Notes under the pieces: generated by a model
The model's input: the letters and a program-made list of their open reading frames with translations, nothing else
Database searches by the model: none
Told to the model about the DNA's origin: nothing
Assembly (NCBI GenBank): GCA_013334865.1
Contig: JAAXWS010000001.1
Coordinates: 155,830-219,829 of the forward strand
Direction of reading: 5' to 3'
Source of the DNA: Chlorobiaceae bacterium
GTDB taxonomy: Bacteria > Bacteroidota > Chlorobiia > Chlorobiales > Chlorobiaceae
DNA: 64,000 bases
Shown: positions 33,370-42,972 of the stretch, in pieces
Numbering within the stretch: the stretch's first letter is position 1
Layout of the letters: each line of letters starts with the position of its first letter
Program-made: the position numbers and the translations under genes

Positions 33370-36300
33370 GCTTCACCCCCATCCCTCTTCAAATGTTCTT
33401 CCAGAAGCGTCCCTGCCTCGACTATGGCTGCAGCCGGGCCGGTGAACCGCTCCTGCAGGCCCTGGAAAAGGACGAACAGGACCGGCACCACGAGGATCCC
33501 GAGCACCATGCCGAACACCATGCCGCCTATGGCCGCCGCGCCGATGGAGTGGTTGCCCATCGCCGCGGGCCCGGTTACGCGGAGCAGGGGAAGAAGACCG
33601 GCGACAAAGGCAAGCGAAGTCATGAGGATCGGCCGCAGCCTCGACATGGCCCCATCCTTTGCCGCCTCCTCGAGGGAGAAGCCGGCCACCCTGCGCTGCA
33701 GGGCGAACTCCACGATCAGAATGGCGTTCTTGGCGAGCAGGCCGATGAGCATGATGACCGCGACCTGCACGTAGATGTTGTTTTCGATGCCTCCGAGCTT
33801 GATGCCCACGAACACCCCGAGCAGTCCGGTCGGAATGGAGAACATGACTGCCAGCGGCAGCAGGTAGCTCTCGTAGAGCGCGGAAAGCAGGAAATAGACG
33901 AACACCACCGAGAGCATGAAGATGAAGAGCAGGCCGCCTGAAGACTCCAGCTCCTCGCGGCTCTGGCCCTTCCAGTCGTAGGTGTAGCCGTCTGGAAGCA
34001 CGGACTTCGAGACCTCCTCGACCGCCTTGATAGCCTGGCCGGTGCTGAAACCGGGCTTGACGACCGCGTTGACCGAAATGGAGTTGAACAGGTTGAAATG
34101 GTCGACCGCATCCGGCCCGTACACCCTCTTCAGGGTGACGACGGAGGTGACCGGCACCATCTGGCCCGAGGCGTTCTTCACGAAGATGCCGTTCAGGGAT
34201 GAGGGGTCGCGCCGGGTATCGGTCTCGGACTGCATGATGACGCGGTAGTACTTGCCGAAGCGGTTGAAATCAGATGCCTGCATGCTGCCGTAGTATGCCT
34301 GCAGCACCGTCATGAGCTCCCTGACGTTCACGCCCAGCTCCCCCGCCCTGGCATTGTCGACAACCAGTTCGTACTGCGGGTAGGTCGGTTTGAAGGTGGT
34401 GAAGGCGACGGCGATCTCTGGACGCTTCATCAGCTCCCCGATGAACGCTTGGCCGATGTTGCCGAATTTGGTCAGCTCTCCGCCGCTCCGGTCCTCGAGC
34501 ACGAACTCGAGGCCGCTAACCGTGCCGAAGCCCGGCACCGTCGGCATGGAGAGCGCGACAAACGACGCCTCCTTGATCGATGAGAGGCGCCCGGTGATCG
34601 ACCCGAGGATCTGCTTGATGTTCTTCTCCTTCCCGCGTTCGCCCAGGTCCTTGAGCTGCATGAACATGAGGCCGGCCGTCGGTGAGGAGCTCCGGGTCAG
34701 GATGTTGATTCCGGCCACCGAGATCACCTTCCTGATCTGGGGCATGGAGTTCATCATCACCTGCGCCTTGTCGATGGCGGCCTGCGTGCGGGAGAGCGAC
34801 GCGCCGGGCGGCAGCGAAACCGAGACGATCACGAAGCCGTTGTCCTCGTCCGGGATAAAGCCGGTCGGGGTGGCCCTGAACATCCAGAACGACACGGCCG
34901 AAACGGCGGCAAGCACGCCGAACGCCACCTTTCGCTTCCTGAGCAGGTAGACCAGGCTGCCGGCGTAGCGCTGTTTCAGGTTATCGAAGCCGGCGTTGAA
35001 ACCGAGGAAGAATCGCTGGCCGACCCCCTTGAAGCGCTCGTTCCCGCTCTTCTTGTGCTCATGCAGGTCGGTCAGGAAAAGGGCGCAGAGCGCCGGGCTC
35101 AGGGTCAGCGCGTTGACCGCCGAGATCAGGATGGCCGTGGCCAGCGTGAAGGCGAACTGCCGGTAGAACACGCCGGTAGAACCCTGCAGGAAGCCGACGG
35201 GGAGAAACACCGAAGCCATGACAAGCGTGATGGTGACGATGGCCGTGGTGATCTCGCGCATGGTAGCCACGGTGGCCAGCTTGGCCGGCAAGTGCTGCTC
35301 CTCCATCTTGGCATGGACCGCCTCGACCACCACGATGGCATCGTCGACCACGATGCCGATGGCCAGCACCAGGCCGAAAAGCGTCAGCACGTTGATCGAG
35401 AAGCCGAAAAGGTTCATGAAGAAGAATGTGCCGATGATGGCCACCGGTACCGCGATGGCGGGGATGAGCGTCGATCGGAAATCCTGGAGGAAGATGAAGA
35501 CCACGAGGAACACCAGCAGGAACGCCTCGACCAGGGTATGCTGCACCTGCTCAATCGATTCGTCCACCACCTTCTTGGAACTGAAGGGGATCGAATACTC
35601 GACGCCCGAGGGGAAGGAGCGTGACGCCTTTTGGAGCACCTTGCGCAGCTCGGTCTCCACCTTGTTGGCGTTCGAGCCCGGCGACTGGTAGACGGCGAGC
35701 ACCACGCCGGGCTTGCCGTCAGCCTTGGTGTTCACGCCATAGTTGTATGCACCGAACTCGATCCTCGCCACATCCTTCAGGCGCAGCAGTGAACCGTCCG
35801 GATTGGCGCGGACCACGATGTTGCCGTACTCCTCGGGAAGCGCGAACTTGCCCCGGTACTTCATCACGTACTGCATGGGCTCATTGCTCATCAGGCCGAA
35901 CGAACCGGGTGCCGCCTCGAGGTTCTGGCCCTGGATCGCCGCCGAGACCTCCTGCGGGGTCAGGCCGTAAGCGGCCATCTGCTGCGGCCGGAGCCACACC
36001 CGCATCGCGTAGTCCATGTTGCCGTAGACCGAGACCTGGCCGACGCCCGGCACGCGTGACAGATCGTCCACAATGTTGATCTTCGCATAGTTCTGCAGGA
36101 ACTTCGTGTCGAACTCCTTCTCGTTGCTCAGCAGGTTGATCAGCATGATCTGGCTGTTCTGGCGCTTGACCGTAGAGATGCCGATCTGGTTCACCTCGGC
36201 GGGCAGTCGGCTGGTGGCCTGGGCAACGCGGTTCTGCACGTTGACCGCGGCCTGGTCGGGGTTGGTGCCCTGCTTGAAGAAGACGTTGATGGAGAGCGAG

Positions 36301-36557
36301 CCGTCGTTCGATGAGGTCGAGGTCATGTAGGTCATGTTCTCGACGCCGTTGATGGCCTCCTCGAGCGGCGGCGCCACCGTGCGTCCGACCGTCTCGGCGC
36401 TGGCGCCGGGGTAGCTTGCGGATACCGACACGCTCGGCGGTGCGATGTCGGGGAACCGGGTGATCGGAAGCTGGCTCATGCTGACCAGGCCGAGGAGCAC
36501 CAGGATGACCGAAATGACCGTCGCCAGGACAGGGCGGGAGATGAAACGTTCCAGCAT
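33366..36557 (-). CDS. RND multidrug efflux pump, HAE1 (AcrB) family
   Basis: The 1063-residue inner-membrane proton antiporter has twelve helices and two periplasmic porter loops. It begins MLERFISRPVLATVISVILVLLG, typical of AcrB. The essential Asp pair lies in helix 4 (GIVVDDAIVVVE, AcrB Asp407/408). SLPPGASLSRTQAAI and QSREELESSGG are in the porter domain, and FVYFLLSALYESYLLPLAVM lies in the second half. It pumps hydrophobic drugs, detergents or metabolites out through the OprM-like channel. Genes for the adaptor and channel flank it (12-base gap and ATGA overlap). No TetR or other repressor gene lies near. The substrate is unknown. Confidence 0.96.
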   Translation of the reverse strand: MLERFISRPVLATVISVILVLLGLVSMSQLPITRFPDIAPPSVSVSASYPGASAETVGRTVAPPLEEAINGVENMTYMTSTSSNDGSLSINVFFKQGTNPDQAAVNVQNRVAQATSRLPAEVNQIGISTVKRQNSQIMLINLLSNEKEFDTKFLQNYAKINIVDDLSRVPGVGQVSVYGNMDYAMRVWLRPQQMAAYGLTPQEVSAAIQGQNLEAAPGSFGLMSNEPMQYVMKYRGKFALPEEYGNIVVRANPDGSLLRLKDVARIEFGAYNYGVNTKADGKPGVVLAVYQSPGSNANKVETELRKVLQKASRSFPSGVEYSIPFSSKKVVDESIEQVQHTLVEAFLLVFLVVFIFLQDFRSTLIPAIAVPVAIIGTFFFMNLFGFSINVLTLFGLVLAIGIVVDDAIVVVEAVHAKMEEQHLPAKLATVATMREITTAIVTITLVMASVFLPVGFLQGSTGVFYRQFAFTLATAILISAVNALTLSPALCALFLTDLHEHKKSGNERFKGVGQRFFLGFNAGFDNLKQRYAGSLVYLLRKRKVAFGVLAAVSAVSFWMFRATPTGFIPDEDNGFVIVSVSLPPGASLSRTQAAIDKAQVMMNSMPQIRKVISVAGINILTRSSSPTAGLMFMQLKDLGERGKEKNIKQILGSITGRLSSIKEASFVALSMPTVPGFGTVSGLEFVLEDRSGGELTKFGNIGQAFIGELMKRPEIAVAFTTFKPTYPQYELVVDNARAGELGVNVRELMTVLQAYYGSMQASDFNRFGKYYRVIMQSETDTRRDPSSLNGIFVKNASGQMVPVTSVVTLKRVYGPDAVDHFNLFNSISVNAVVKPGFSTGQAIKAVEEVSKSVLPDGYTYDWKGQSREELESSGGLLFIFMLSVVFVYFLLSALYESYLLPLAVMFSIPTGLLGVFVGIKLGGIENNIYVQVAVIMLIGLLAKNAILIVEFALQRRVAGFSLEEAAKDGAMSRLRPILMTSLAFVAGLLPLLRVTGPAAMGNHSIGAAAIGGMVFGMVLGILVVPVLFVLFQGLQERFTGPAAAIVEAGTLLEEHLKRDGGEA

Positions 36558-36569
36558 GGGCCCTGCGGT

Positions 36570-37766
36570 TTAGCGTGCGTTGACCGGAGTGGCGGCGGGA
36601 GCCGGGCCGGCAGCGGGAACAGCCGCCGCAGGCTTGACGACCGCGCCGTCCTTGAGCTTGTCGATACCGGCCGTCACGATGGTGTCACCCGGCCTGATGC
36701 CGGCGGTGACGATATAGTTCGGGCCGCTTTTGCCCGAAACCGAGACGACCTGCTTCTTCACCTTGCTGCCCGGTTGAAGCAGGAACACGAAGATCTTGTC
36801 CTGGAGGTCGACCGTGGCCGTCTGCGGCACGAGCATGATGCCGTTGAACCTTGCCGAAAGGCTCACCGTGCCCGAATTACCGCTCCTGAGCAGCCCGGCT
36901 TCGTTCGGGAACGAGGCCCGCATGCCGATCGATCCGGTCACCCGATCGAATCCCCCGCTGAGGGACTCCAGCTTGCCGGGATGCGGGTAGACCGAGCCGT
37001 CGGACAGCGTAAGGGTCACCGGCGGAACCGAGGCAAGCTTCTCGTTGATGGTGTTGCCGGGATAGATTCCCTTGAACCGCGCGAACTCCAGTTCGCTGAT
37101 GCTGAAAACCGCGTACATCCGGCTGACGTCGGCAAGCGTGGTGAGCGGCTGCGCCTGGTTTTTTGTCACAAGCGTCCCCTGGCGGAAGGGGATGCGCCCG
37201 ACATATCCCGCGAACGGCGCTTTCACCACCGAGTAATCCAGGTTGATGCGTGCGGCCCTGGCCTGCGCGGCAGCCTGCGCGGCGGCAGCCTTGGCAGCCT
37301 GTTCCTGGGCTTTCGCGGTGGTGAGTTGCACGGGTGCCACAACCTTGTTCTCGACAAGGGGCACAAGCTTCTCGGCATTCACCCTGGCCACCGATGCCTG
37401 GGCCTCGGCGGCTTGCCGTGCGGCCACGGCGGTATTGTAAAGCTCGCGGTAGGTCGAATCGTCGATCCTGAACAGAGGCTGTCCTTTCTTGACCAGGTCG
37501 CCCTCCTTGACAAGGATCTCCTGGAGAACACCGTCGACCTGGGGGCGGATCTCGGCGTCGGAACGGCCTTCCAGACGTACCGAGTAGGGTGTCGGGATGT
37601 CGGCGTCACCCGCCTCGACCCTCATGACCGGCAGCGCGGGGATCATTACCTTCTTGTCGTCCTCTTTCCTGCCGCACCCGGCAAGCGCCACAGAGGCGCC
37701 GAACAAGGCTGTCAGGGCAAAGCGGGAAACAATCCGGCGGAGTATTGGAGAAGTGATCCTGCTCAT
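36570..37766 (-). CDS. RND membrane fusion protein (AcrA-type adaptor)
   Basis: The 398-residue lipoprotein joins pump and channel in the periplasm. The signal ends in lipobox LAGC (about 28-31). It holds a lipoyl half (VDGVLQEILVKEGDLVKKGQPLFRID), an alpha-helical hairpin rich in Ala and Gln (about 90-175), a second lipoyl half (SVVKAPFAGYVGRIPFRQGTLV), a beta barrel, and a membrane-proximal region (GIRPGDTIVTAGIDKLKDGAVV). It is the first gene of the efflux operon. About 160 bases separate it from the ogt gene. That gap holds the 9-base repeats. Confidence 0.95.
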   Translation of the reverse strand: MSRITSPILRRIVSRFALTALFGASVALAGCGRKEDDKKVMIPALPVMRVEAGDADIPTPYSVRLEGRSDAEIRPQVDGVLQEILVKEGDLVKKGQPLFRIDDSTYRELYNTAVAARQAAEAQASVARVNAEKLVPLVENKVVAPVQLTTAKAQEQAAKAAAAQAAAQARAARINLDYSVVKAPFAGYVGRIPFRQGTLVTKNQAQPLTTLADVSRMYAVFSISELEFARFKGIYPGNTINEKLASVPPVTLTLSDGSVYPHPGKLESLSGGFDRVTGSIGMRASFPNEAGLLRSGNSGTVSLSARFNGIMLVPQTATVDLQDKIFVFLLQPGSKVKKQVVSVSGKSGPNYIVTAGIRPGDTIVTAGIDKLKDGAVVKPAAAVPAAGPAPAATPVNAR

Positions 37767-37807
37767 CCTCTTGCCTTATGATGATTGATTGCTGGGAGCC
37801 TGCACTC

Positions 37808-37843
37808 GGACCCGTCAAACCCGTCGGGTCAATCGGACCTGTC
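37808..37843. repeat. Degenerate 9-bp tandem repeat, intergenic
   Basis: Four 9-base units, GGACCCGTC, AAACCCGTC, GGGTCAATC and GGACCTGTC, sit in the upstream region of the RND operon. The pattern and unit length resemble the array at 1621-1656. Confidence 0.65.
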
Positions 37844-37927
37844 GTCAGTTTAACTATAAACAATATAAAGGATAATATCCCGCACTTCAGCGGCACATTT
37901 TACATCAATGCCGCAATTTGAACCCTT

Positions 37928-38395
37928 TCAGCCGGAGTGCCGGCGCTCAAAATCCAGAAGCCGGGCCTTGAGCCCGCCCCCTCCCCGATAACCTCCGGGA
38001 GTCCCGTCGCTGCGGACAACCCGGTGGCAGGGAATGAACAGCGGCAGCGGGTTCCTCGCGCAGGCCGTGCCGACAGCGCGGGATGCACCCGCACAACCCA
38101 GCAAGAGCGCGATATCACGGTAGGTCCGGGTCTGGCCGTAGGGAATATCCTTCAGGGCGGCCCAGACCCCCAGCATGAACTCCGTCCCCGCGGGAGCCAG
38201 CGGCAGGGTGAACGACCTGATCTCCCCGTCGAGCCAGGCTTCGAGCTGCCGGAACGCCTCGCCAAGCAGGGGCGTTCCGGGCGAAAGATCCCTCACAGGC
38301 ACCACGGGATCGCCGAAAACGAGTCCGGTCAGGGCTCCGTTGCTCTCCGTTATGCCGACACGGCCTATCGCCGTGAGCCTGAAATCGATCTCCAT
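37928..38395 (-). CDS. ogt: Methylated-DNA-protein cysteine methyltransferase
   Basis: The 155-residue protein repairs O6-alkylguanine by suicidal transfer to a cysteine. It has the N-terminal RNase-H-like region, VWAALKDIPYGQTRTYRDIALLLGCAGASRAVGTACARNPLPLFIPCHRVV, and the acceptor Cys in IPCHRVV. The helix-turn-helix with the Arg finger (ASRAVGTA) is present. It is a single-domain form (Ogt) without the Ada N-terminus. The gene stands alone, divergent from the pentapeptide-repeat gene and downstream of the efflux operon gap. Confidence 0.95.
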   Translation of the reverse strand: MEIDFRLTAIGRVGITESNGALTGLVFGDPVVPVRDLSPGTPLLGEAFRQLEAWLDGEIRSFTLPLAPAGTEFMLGVWAALKDIPYGQTRTYRDIALLLGCAGASRAVGTACARNPLPLFIPCHRVVRSDGTPGGYRGGGGLKARLLDFERRHSG

Positions 38396-38547
38396 CCGTA
38401 CGATACGTTCATTCAGGAAACACCCGCTTCATGATGACAACGATAACCACAGGTTCCGGATACACAAACGTTTCCCTCGCGCCGGAATCGTCTGTGCCGA
38501 TTGTACGAATGATTTCCGGAAAATCACGGCGAATAGTATGTTGACAT

Positions 38548-39129
38548 ATGGAAAATAACCATAGAGAGCCTGAGGTTATCACGCATTTCGAAAAGATCGT
38601 GGCCGCAGACCTCGATCCAGGACGCAGGACATATGAAGACTGCCTGTTCAAGCGATGCGACTTCCAGCGTGCGAAGCTTGACGGCCTGTCCTTCAGGAAC
38701 TGCGTGTTCGAGGCGTGCGACCTGAGCCTTGCGACTCTCAGGGAGACCAGCATCCGGGAGGTCAGGTTCCTGCGTTGCAAACTGCTCGGCATGCAGTTCA
38801 GCGAATGCCGTAAGCTCCTGCTCGAGATGGCTTTCGAGCATTGCGTGATCCGGTTGTCGGCGTTCACCGGGTTGCCCCTGAAGAACACGCTGTTCGAAAG
38901 CTGCGACCTGCAGGAGGCCGACTTCACCACCGCAGACCTGTCCGGGGCAAGCTTCGGGCACTGCGACCTCTCCAGGGCCACCTTCTTCAGGACCAACCTG
39001 GAAAGGACCGACTTCCGGTCGGCTTTCGGTTATTCGTTCGCACCGGAATCGAACCGCATGTTCAAGGCAAGGTTTTCGATGCCGGAAGCGCTCGGGCTGC
39101 TCGACAGCTACGGAATAGAGATAGAGTAA
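38548..39129 (+). CDS. Qnr-like pentapeptide-repeat protein
   Basis: The 193-residue protein is a right-handed beta helix made of pentapeptide repeats. A run of A(N/D)LxF-type units spans about residues 25-170, for example FKRCDFQRAKLDGLSFRNC, EACDLSLATLRE, QEADFTTADLSGASF and CDLSRATFFRTNLERTDF. The end, FSMPEALGLLDSYGIEIE, resembles the C-terminal helix region of Qnr proteins (LLMERLGIAVIG). Qnr binds DNA gyrase and shields it from quinolones. The length (193) is near the usual 214. It is not a mobile resistance gene here: context is chromosomal and codon use looks native. Function unproven. Confidence 0.8.
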   Translation: MENNHREPEVITHFEKIVAADLDPGRRTYEDCLFKRCDFQRAKLDGLSFRNCVFEACDLSLATLRETSIREVRFLRCKLLGMQFSECRKLLLEMAFEHCVIRLSAFTGLPLKNTLFESCDLQEADFTTADLSGASFGHCDLSRATFFRTNLERTDFRSAFGYSFAPESNRMFKARFSMPEALGLLDSYGIEIE

Positions 39130-39176
39130 AGTCGGAAAACCACCCCGGCAGCACACAGCAATCTTATTTTGCGCTC

Positions 39177-42053
39177 ATGAAAACAATCGAGGCGGATCAC
39201 GGCAGCCAAGTGCAGTATGATCCCGGTTTCCAGCGTTCGATGCTGCGGGTTGCCGACGAAGGGTTCTGGGAATGGGACCTTGCCAGCGAACGCTTCTGGC
39301 TGAACCCCTTCTTCAGCAAACTCGCCGGCCTCTACCCACACGAGGCCCTCGTCGATGCGGAGCTCTTCTCCTCGATCATCCATCCTGAAGACCGGCAGGT
39401 TTTCTTCGATGCCGTGCTCGCCGGCGCATCAGACAGGGCAGTCACCACACCGAGCAGGTTCCGGCTGCTTTCCAGGGATGGCAGGACCTACTGGCTCGAG
39501 TCCAAGAGCAGGGCCGTCGATTTCGACGGTAACGGCACCCCCCTCCGCATCATCGGCCACGTTACCGATATTACGGAACGAAGGCCTGCCGAAGAGCAGC
39601 TGAAGAAACTGAACCGTGCGCTGCTTGCGATCAGCAAAGGCAACCAGGCCCTGCTTCGGGCCAGCAACGAAATAGAGTTGCTGAACGACATCTGCAAAAT
39701 CATCGTGGATGTAGGCGGATACCGGATGGCCTGTGTCGGCTATGCCATGGATGATCCCGCCAAAACCGTCAGGACGGTCGCCAAGGCCGGTTCCGACGAA
39801 GGGTACCTCGAACAGGCCAACATCACCTGGGCGGATACCGAACAGGGAAACGGCCCAACAGGTATGTCGATCCGCACAGGCCGCCACTGCGTCGTCCACA
39901 ACATGCATTCCGACCAGGGCTTCGAACCGTGGAAAAAAGAGGCCATCGAACACGGATATGCATCGGCGCTGAGCTGCCCCCTGAAAAACGGGCAACGGGT
40001 ATTCGGAGCCCTGACAATCTACGCCTCGACCCACGATGCCTTTGATGCCGAAGAGTCCGAGCTCCTCTCCTCTCTGGCCGACAACCTCGCCTACGGCATA
40101 TCGATGCTCCAGAACCGCAGTGCGCGGGAACTTGCCGAAGAAGAGCTGCGCCAGAGCGAGGACCGCTACCGACGCCTATTCCAGAACCAGCATATCGTGA
40201 TGCTCATCATCGACCCCGAAAGCGGGGACATCGTCGACGCCAATCCCGCCGCCGTCGGTTATTACGGCTGGAGCCACGACCAGCTCCGTGGGATGAACAT
40301 CAACGAAATCAACACCCTGTCCATCGAAGCGCTCAAGCCTCTGATGCTGGAAGCGACACGTCTCAATTGCAACCGGTTCTCGTTCAGCCATCGTCTCGCC
40401 AGCGGTCTCCACCGTGACGTGGAAGTCGTCAGCGTACCCATCTCCATCGAAGGCAGGACGCTGCTCTACTCGATCATCGCCGACGTCACCGATCAGAAAC
40501 TGGCCGAAAAGCAGCTCATCGAGGGCAACAAGCGCATGCACTATATCCTGGCCACCGCCAACGCAGGGATCTGGGAATACGAGATCGGGTCGAATACCAC
40601 CATATGGTCTGGCGAAGTCTGGAAACTCTACGGTATCGAACAGGAGTGCCATGGCCCCGCGTTCGAGAGCCTGCTGAAAACCGTCATACCGGAAGACCGT
40701 GATGCGGTAAGACGTTCGTCAGAAAATGCCGTGACCAACGGCACCGACTTTTCGGCCATCTGGCGCACGAAAGCTGCCGACGGCACCATTCGCTGGATCA
40801 TGTCTAAGGGAACGCCTTTCAGGGAGGCCGATGGCACCATTTCCCGCTATTTGGGCATCGTCGTGGACATCACCGACAAGAAACAGGAGGAAGAGAAGAA
40901 GCAGCTGCTCGAAACTCAGCTGCGCCAGGCGCAGCGTCTCGAAACCATCGGCACGCTCGCCGGCGGCATCGCACATGATTTCAACAACATCCTCACCCCG
41001 ATCCTCGGCTACTCCGAAATGGGCCTCCTCACTTTCGCCGGCGATGATACCGGACAGGAGTATTTCCATGAAATCATGCTGGCCGCAGACCGGGCAAGGA
41101 ACCTGGTTTCCCAGATCCTCGCCTTCAGCAAGGCGCAGGAGATCACTCCCTCGGTGGTCAGCGTGCCTGCAGTCATCAACGAGGCGCTGAAGCTCCTCAG
41201 GCCTTCGATCCCCGCTTCGATCACGATCGACAAGAAGATCGACCCCGAATGCGGAAACATCCTGGCCGACCCTTCCCAGATCCACCAGGTCGTCGTCAAC
41301 CTCTGCACCAACGCCTACCAGGCGATGGGCGACGCCCCGGGGACCATCAGGATCGCCCTCGAAGAGGTCGTGCCCGACGAGGAGCTCCTGAAATCCCTTC
41401 CCGAACCGCGTGCGGACAAGTACGTGCAGCTCAGCATCGCCGATACCGGCATCGGCATGGACAAGGCGACGATGGATCGGATCTTCGAGCCCTTCTTCAC
41501 CACCAAATCCCCCCAGAAGGGAACCGGCCTCGGCCTCTCCGTGGTGCACGGGATCATCTCCGGCTATAACGGCATGATCTCCGTCAACAGCACGCCGGCA
41601 CAAGGCACAGCATTCCGCATCTACCTTCCGGTCATCGACGGCCATGCGGAGCAGGATGAATCCGAGCCACCTTTGGCGACAGGCAACGCCAGCATCATGT
41701 TCGTCGACGACGAACCTGCCAGCACCAGGATGATATCGATCATGCTCACGAAGCTCGGCTTCAGCATCCGGGCCTTCAATTCACCCCGGGAAGCCCTCGA
41801 CTGCTTCAGGAGGGATCCGTCCGGATTCGACCTGGTGATCACCGACCTGACCATGCCGGTGATGAACGGGGTCGACCTTGCCGCTGAAATACATGATACA
41901 AAGCCAGACCTTCCGATCATCCTGATGACGGGATACGGAAGGAACCTCGAAAACATCAGGTGCGCCAACTGGCACGGTATAAGGAGGTTCCTCAAGAAGC
42001 CGGTCAAGATGGGAGAACTGTCATCGATAATCAACGAGGTCATCGCCGGCTGA
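39177..42053 (+). CDS. Hybrid sensor histidine kinase, PAS-GAF-PAS-PAS-HisKA-HATPase-REC
   Basis: The 958-residue protein lacks transmembrane helices, so it is cytoplasmic. From the N-terminus: PAS with PAC (about 20-140), GAF (about 170-315), PAS (330-445), PAS (450-575), HisKA with the phospho-His in GIAHDFNNILTPILGY, HATPase with N-box NLCTNAYQAMGD and G-boxes DTGIGMD and GTGLGLSVVHG, and a C-terminal receiver (IMFVDDEPAS...FDLVITDLTMPVMNG...KKPVK). The H-box belongs to the class with HDFNN. The receiver keeps the phospho-Asp in VITDLTMP. A cytoplasmic redox or light-sensing role is likely. The start ATG at 39177 lies 47 bases after the pentapeptide gene, which suggests joint transcription. 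Confidence 0.93.
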   Translation: MKTIEADHGSQVQYDPGFQRSMLRVADEGFWEWDLASERFWLNPFFSKLAGLYPHEALVDAELFSSIIHPEDRQVFFDAVLAGASDRAVTTPSRFRLLSRDGRTYWLESKSRAVDFDGNGTPLRIIGHVTDITERRPAEEQLKKLNRALLAISKGNQALLRASNEIELLNDICKIIVDVGGYRMACVGYAMDDPAKTVRTVAKAGSDEGYLEQANITWADTEQGNGPTGMSIRTGRHCVVHNMHSDQGFEPWKKEAIEHGYASALSCPLKNGQRVFGALTIYASTHDAFDAEESELLSSLADNLAYGISMLQNRSARELAEEELRQSEDRYRRLFQNQHIVMLIIDPESGDIVDANPAAVGYYGWSHDQLRGMNINEINTLSIEALKPLMLEATRLNCNRFSFSHRLASGLHRDVEVVSVPISIEGRTLLYSIIADVTDQKLAEKQLIEGNKRMHYILATANAGIWEYEIGSNTTIWSGEVWKLYGIEQECHGPAFESLLKTVIPEDRDAVRRSSENAVTNGTDFSAIWRTKAADGTIRWIMSKGTPFREADGTISRYLGIVVDITDKKQEEEKKQLLETQLRQAQRLETIGTLAGGIAHDFNNILTPILGYSEMGLLTFAGDDTGQEYFHEIMLAADRARNLVSQILAFSKAQEITPSVVSVPAVINEALKLLRPSIPASITIDKKIDPECGNILADPSQIHQVVVNLCTNAYQAMGDAPGTIRIALEEVVPDEELLKSLPEPRADKYVQLSIADTGIGMDKATMDRIFEPFFTTKSPQKGTGLGLSVVHGIISGYNGMISVNSTPAQGTAFRIYLPVIDGHAEQDESEPPLATGNASIMFVDDEPASTRMISIMLTKLGFSIRAFNSPREALDCFRRDPSGFDLVITDLTMPVMNGVDLAAEIHDTKPDLPIILMTGYGRNLENIRCANWHGIRRFLKKPVKMGELSSIINEVIAG

Positions 42054-42251
42054 GGGCCACCGCTGCCCGCCATTTCACGTCAACAAAAGGATTGTCATTC
42101 CGGGCGCGGCGGCGGATATAACCCGACCGGGCATTTCGATCTCATGAAAGGCCGCTCAATCCACCAGGGCTTTCCCGAAGCACTCAAGGCCCCGGAGGCA
42201 GGAGCAAGCCCCAATCATGGGGCGGGTATCGAAAGGGAATAAGTTTTCAGG

Positions 42252-42971
42252 TCATCTGAACCTGACCCAGCATGGGTACGTCGAATCAAGTTCCCCCAGG
42301 GTCACATCTGAAGACAACTCTCCAGAACCACCGGCAAATCCGGTCAGCCGGGGTTTCAGCGCCATTGCCGTTTCCATGGTGTGATTCAGCAGATCGAAAA
42401 CAGTTTGCTCGCACATGATCTCCTTACGCTCATCGGTCTGTACATACGCCGGAATCAGATGATTCACGGCGAAATCTCTGGTCGTGTAATAAAACCTGGT
42501 ATCAGCCCAGGGGCCAAAGAACAGGTCGCTCCTGTAGTATCTCCAGAAAATGCTCGAAAACCTGTTCTGCTGAATCATTCGGAAGATATCCGGAAAGTTT
42601 CGGCAGTAAAATTTTCCTGTACACTTGAAAAACCCCTCGTCAGCCCTCAACAGCACGGAATCATTCAACGCGAAGCCGATAAGCGCCCCCTCGCCGTATC
42701 CCTTCCCTTTTTGTGTGACCAGATGATCGTTCTGCCGATAACAGAGCTGCTCCACCTCGACATTCATCAGGGCAAGATCCGACAGCTCGTCACGACTCAG
42801 CAGCACTGAACCGGTCGCGTCTGCGATGACGATCCTCCTGATCTTCTGGGCAGCCCAGAAGTACACCGAAGCCTTGGCGGCAACCCGCCTGGCGGCACCG
42901 TCCGTCATCTTCAGATAGGGAACCCCTTCAGGCGGATTGCTGGCCGTTGTGATCAAAACCGTCGAATCCAT
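42252..42971 (-). CDS. Unknown protein at the end of the TPS-glycosylation operon
   Basis: The 239-residue protein begins MDSTVLITTASNPPEGVPYLKMTDGAARRVAAKASVYFW, without signal peptide. Motifs include VIADATGSVLLSRDELS, VEQLCYRQNDHLVTQKGKGYGEGALIGFAL and FWRYYRSDLFFGPWAD. The beginning (TTASNPPEGVPYLKMTD, then ADATG) has the layout of a nucleotide-sugar-handling enzyme, but I recognise no family. It starts two bases after the stop of the glycosyltransferase gene, so it belongs to the same transcript. A role in sugar modification or donor supply for the adhesin is an inference from position. Confidence 0.5.
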   Translation of the reverse strand: MDSTVLITTASNPPEGVPYLKMTDGAARRVAAKASVYFWAAQKIRRIVIADATGSVLLSRDELSDLALMNVEVEQLCYRQNDHLVTQKGKGYGEGALIGFALNDSVLLRADEGFFKCTGKFYCRNFPDIFRMIQQNRFSSIFWRYYRSDLFFGPWADTRFYYTTRDFAVNHLIPAYVQTDERKEIMCEQTVFDLLNHTMETAMALKPRLTGFAGGSGELSSDVTLGELDSTYPCWVRFR

Positions 42972-42972
42972 A

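Noticed and set aside
38841..39176. Upstream extension of the hybrid histidine kinase
   Set aside because: It overlaps the pentapeptide-repeat gene in another frame. ATG 39177 gives a proper N-terminus ahead of the PAS domain.
42208..42223. Small hairpin GCCCCA-ATCA-TGGGGC as a terminator
   Set aside because: No T-tract follows on either strand and the stem is only 6 bp.
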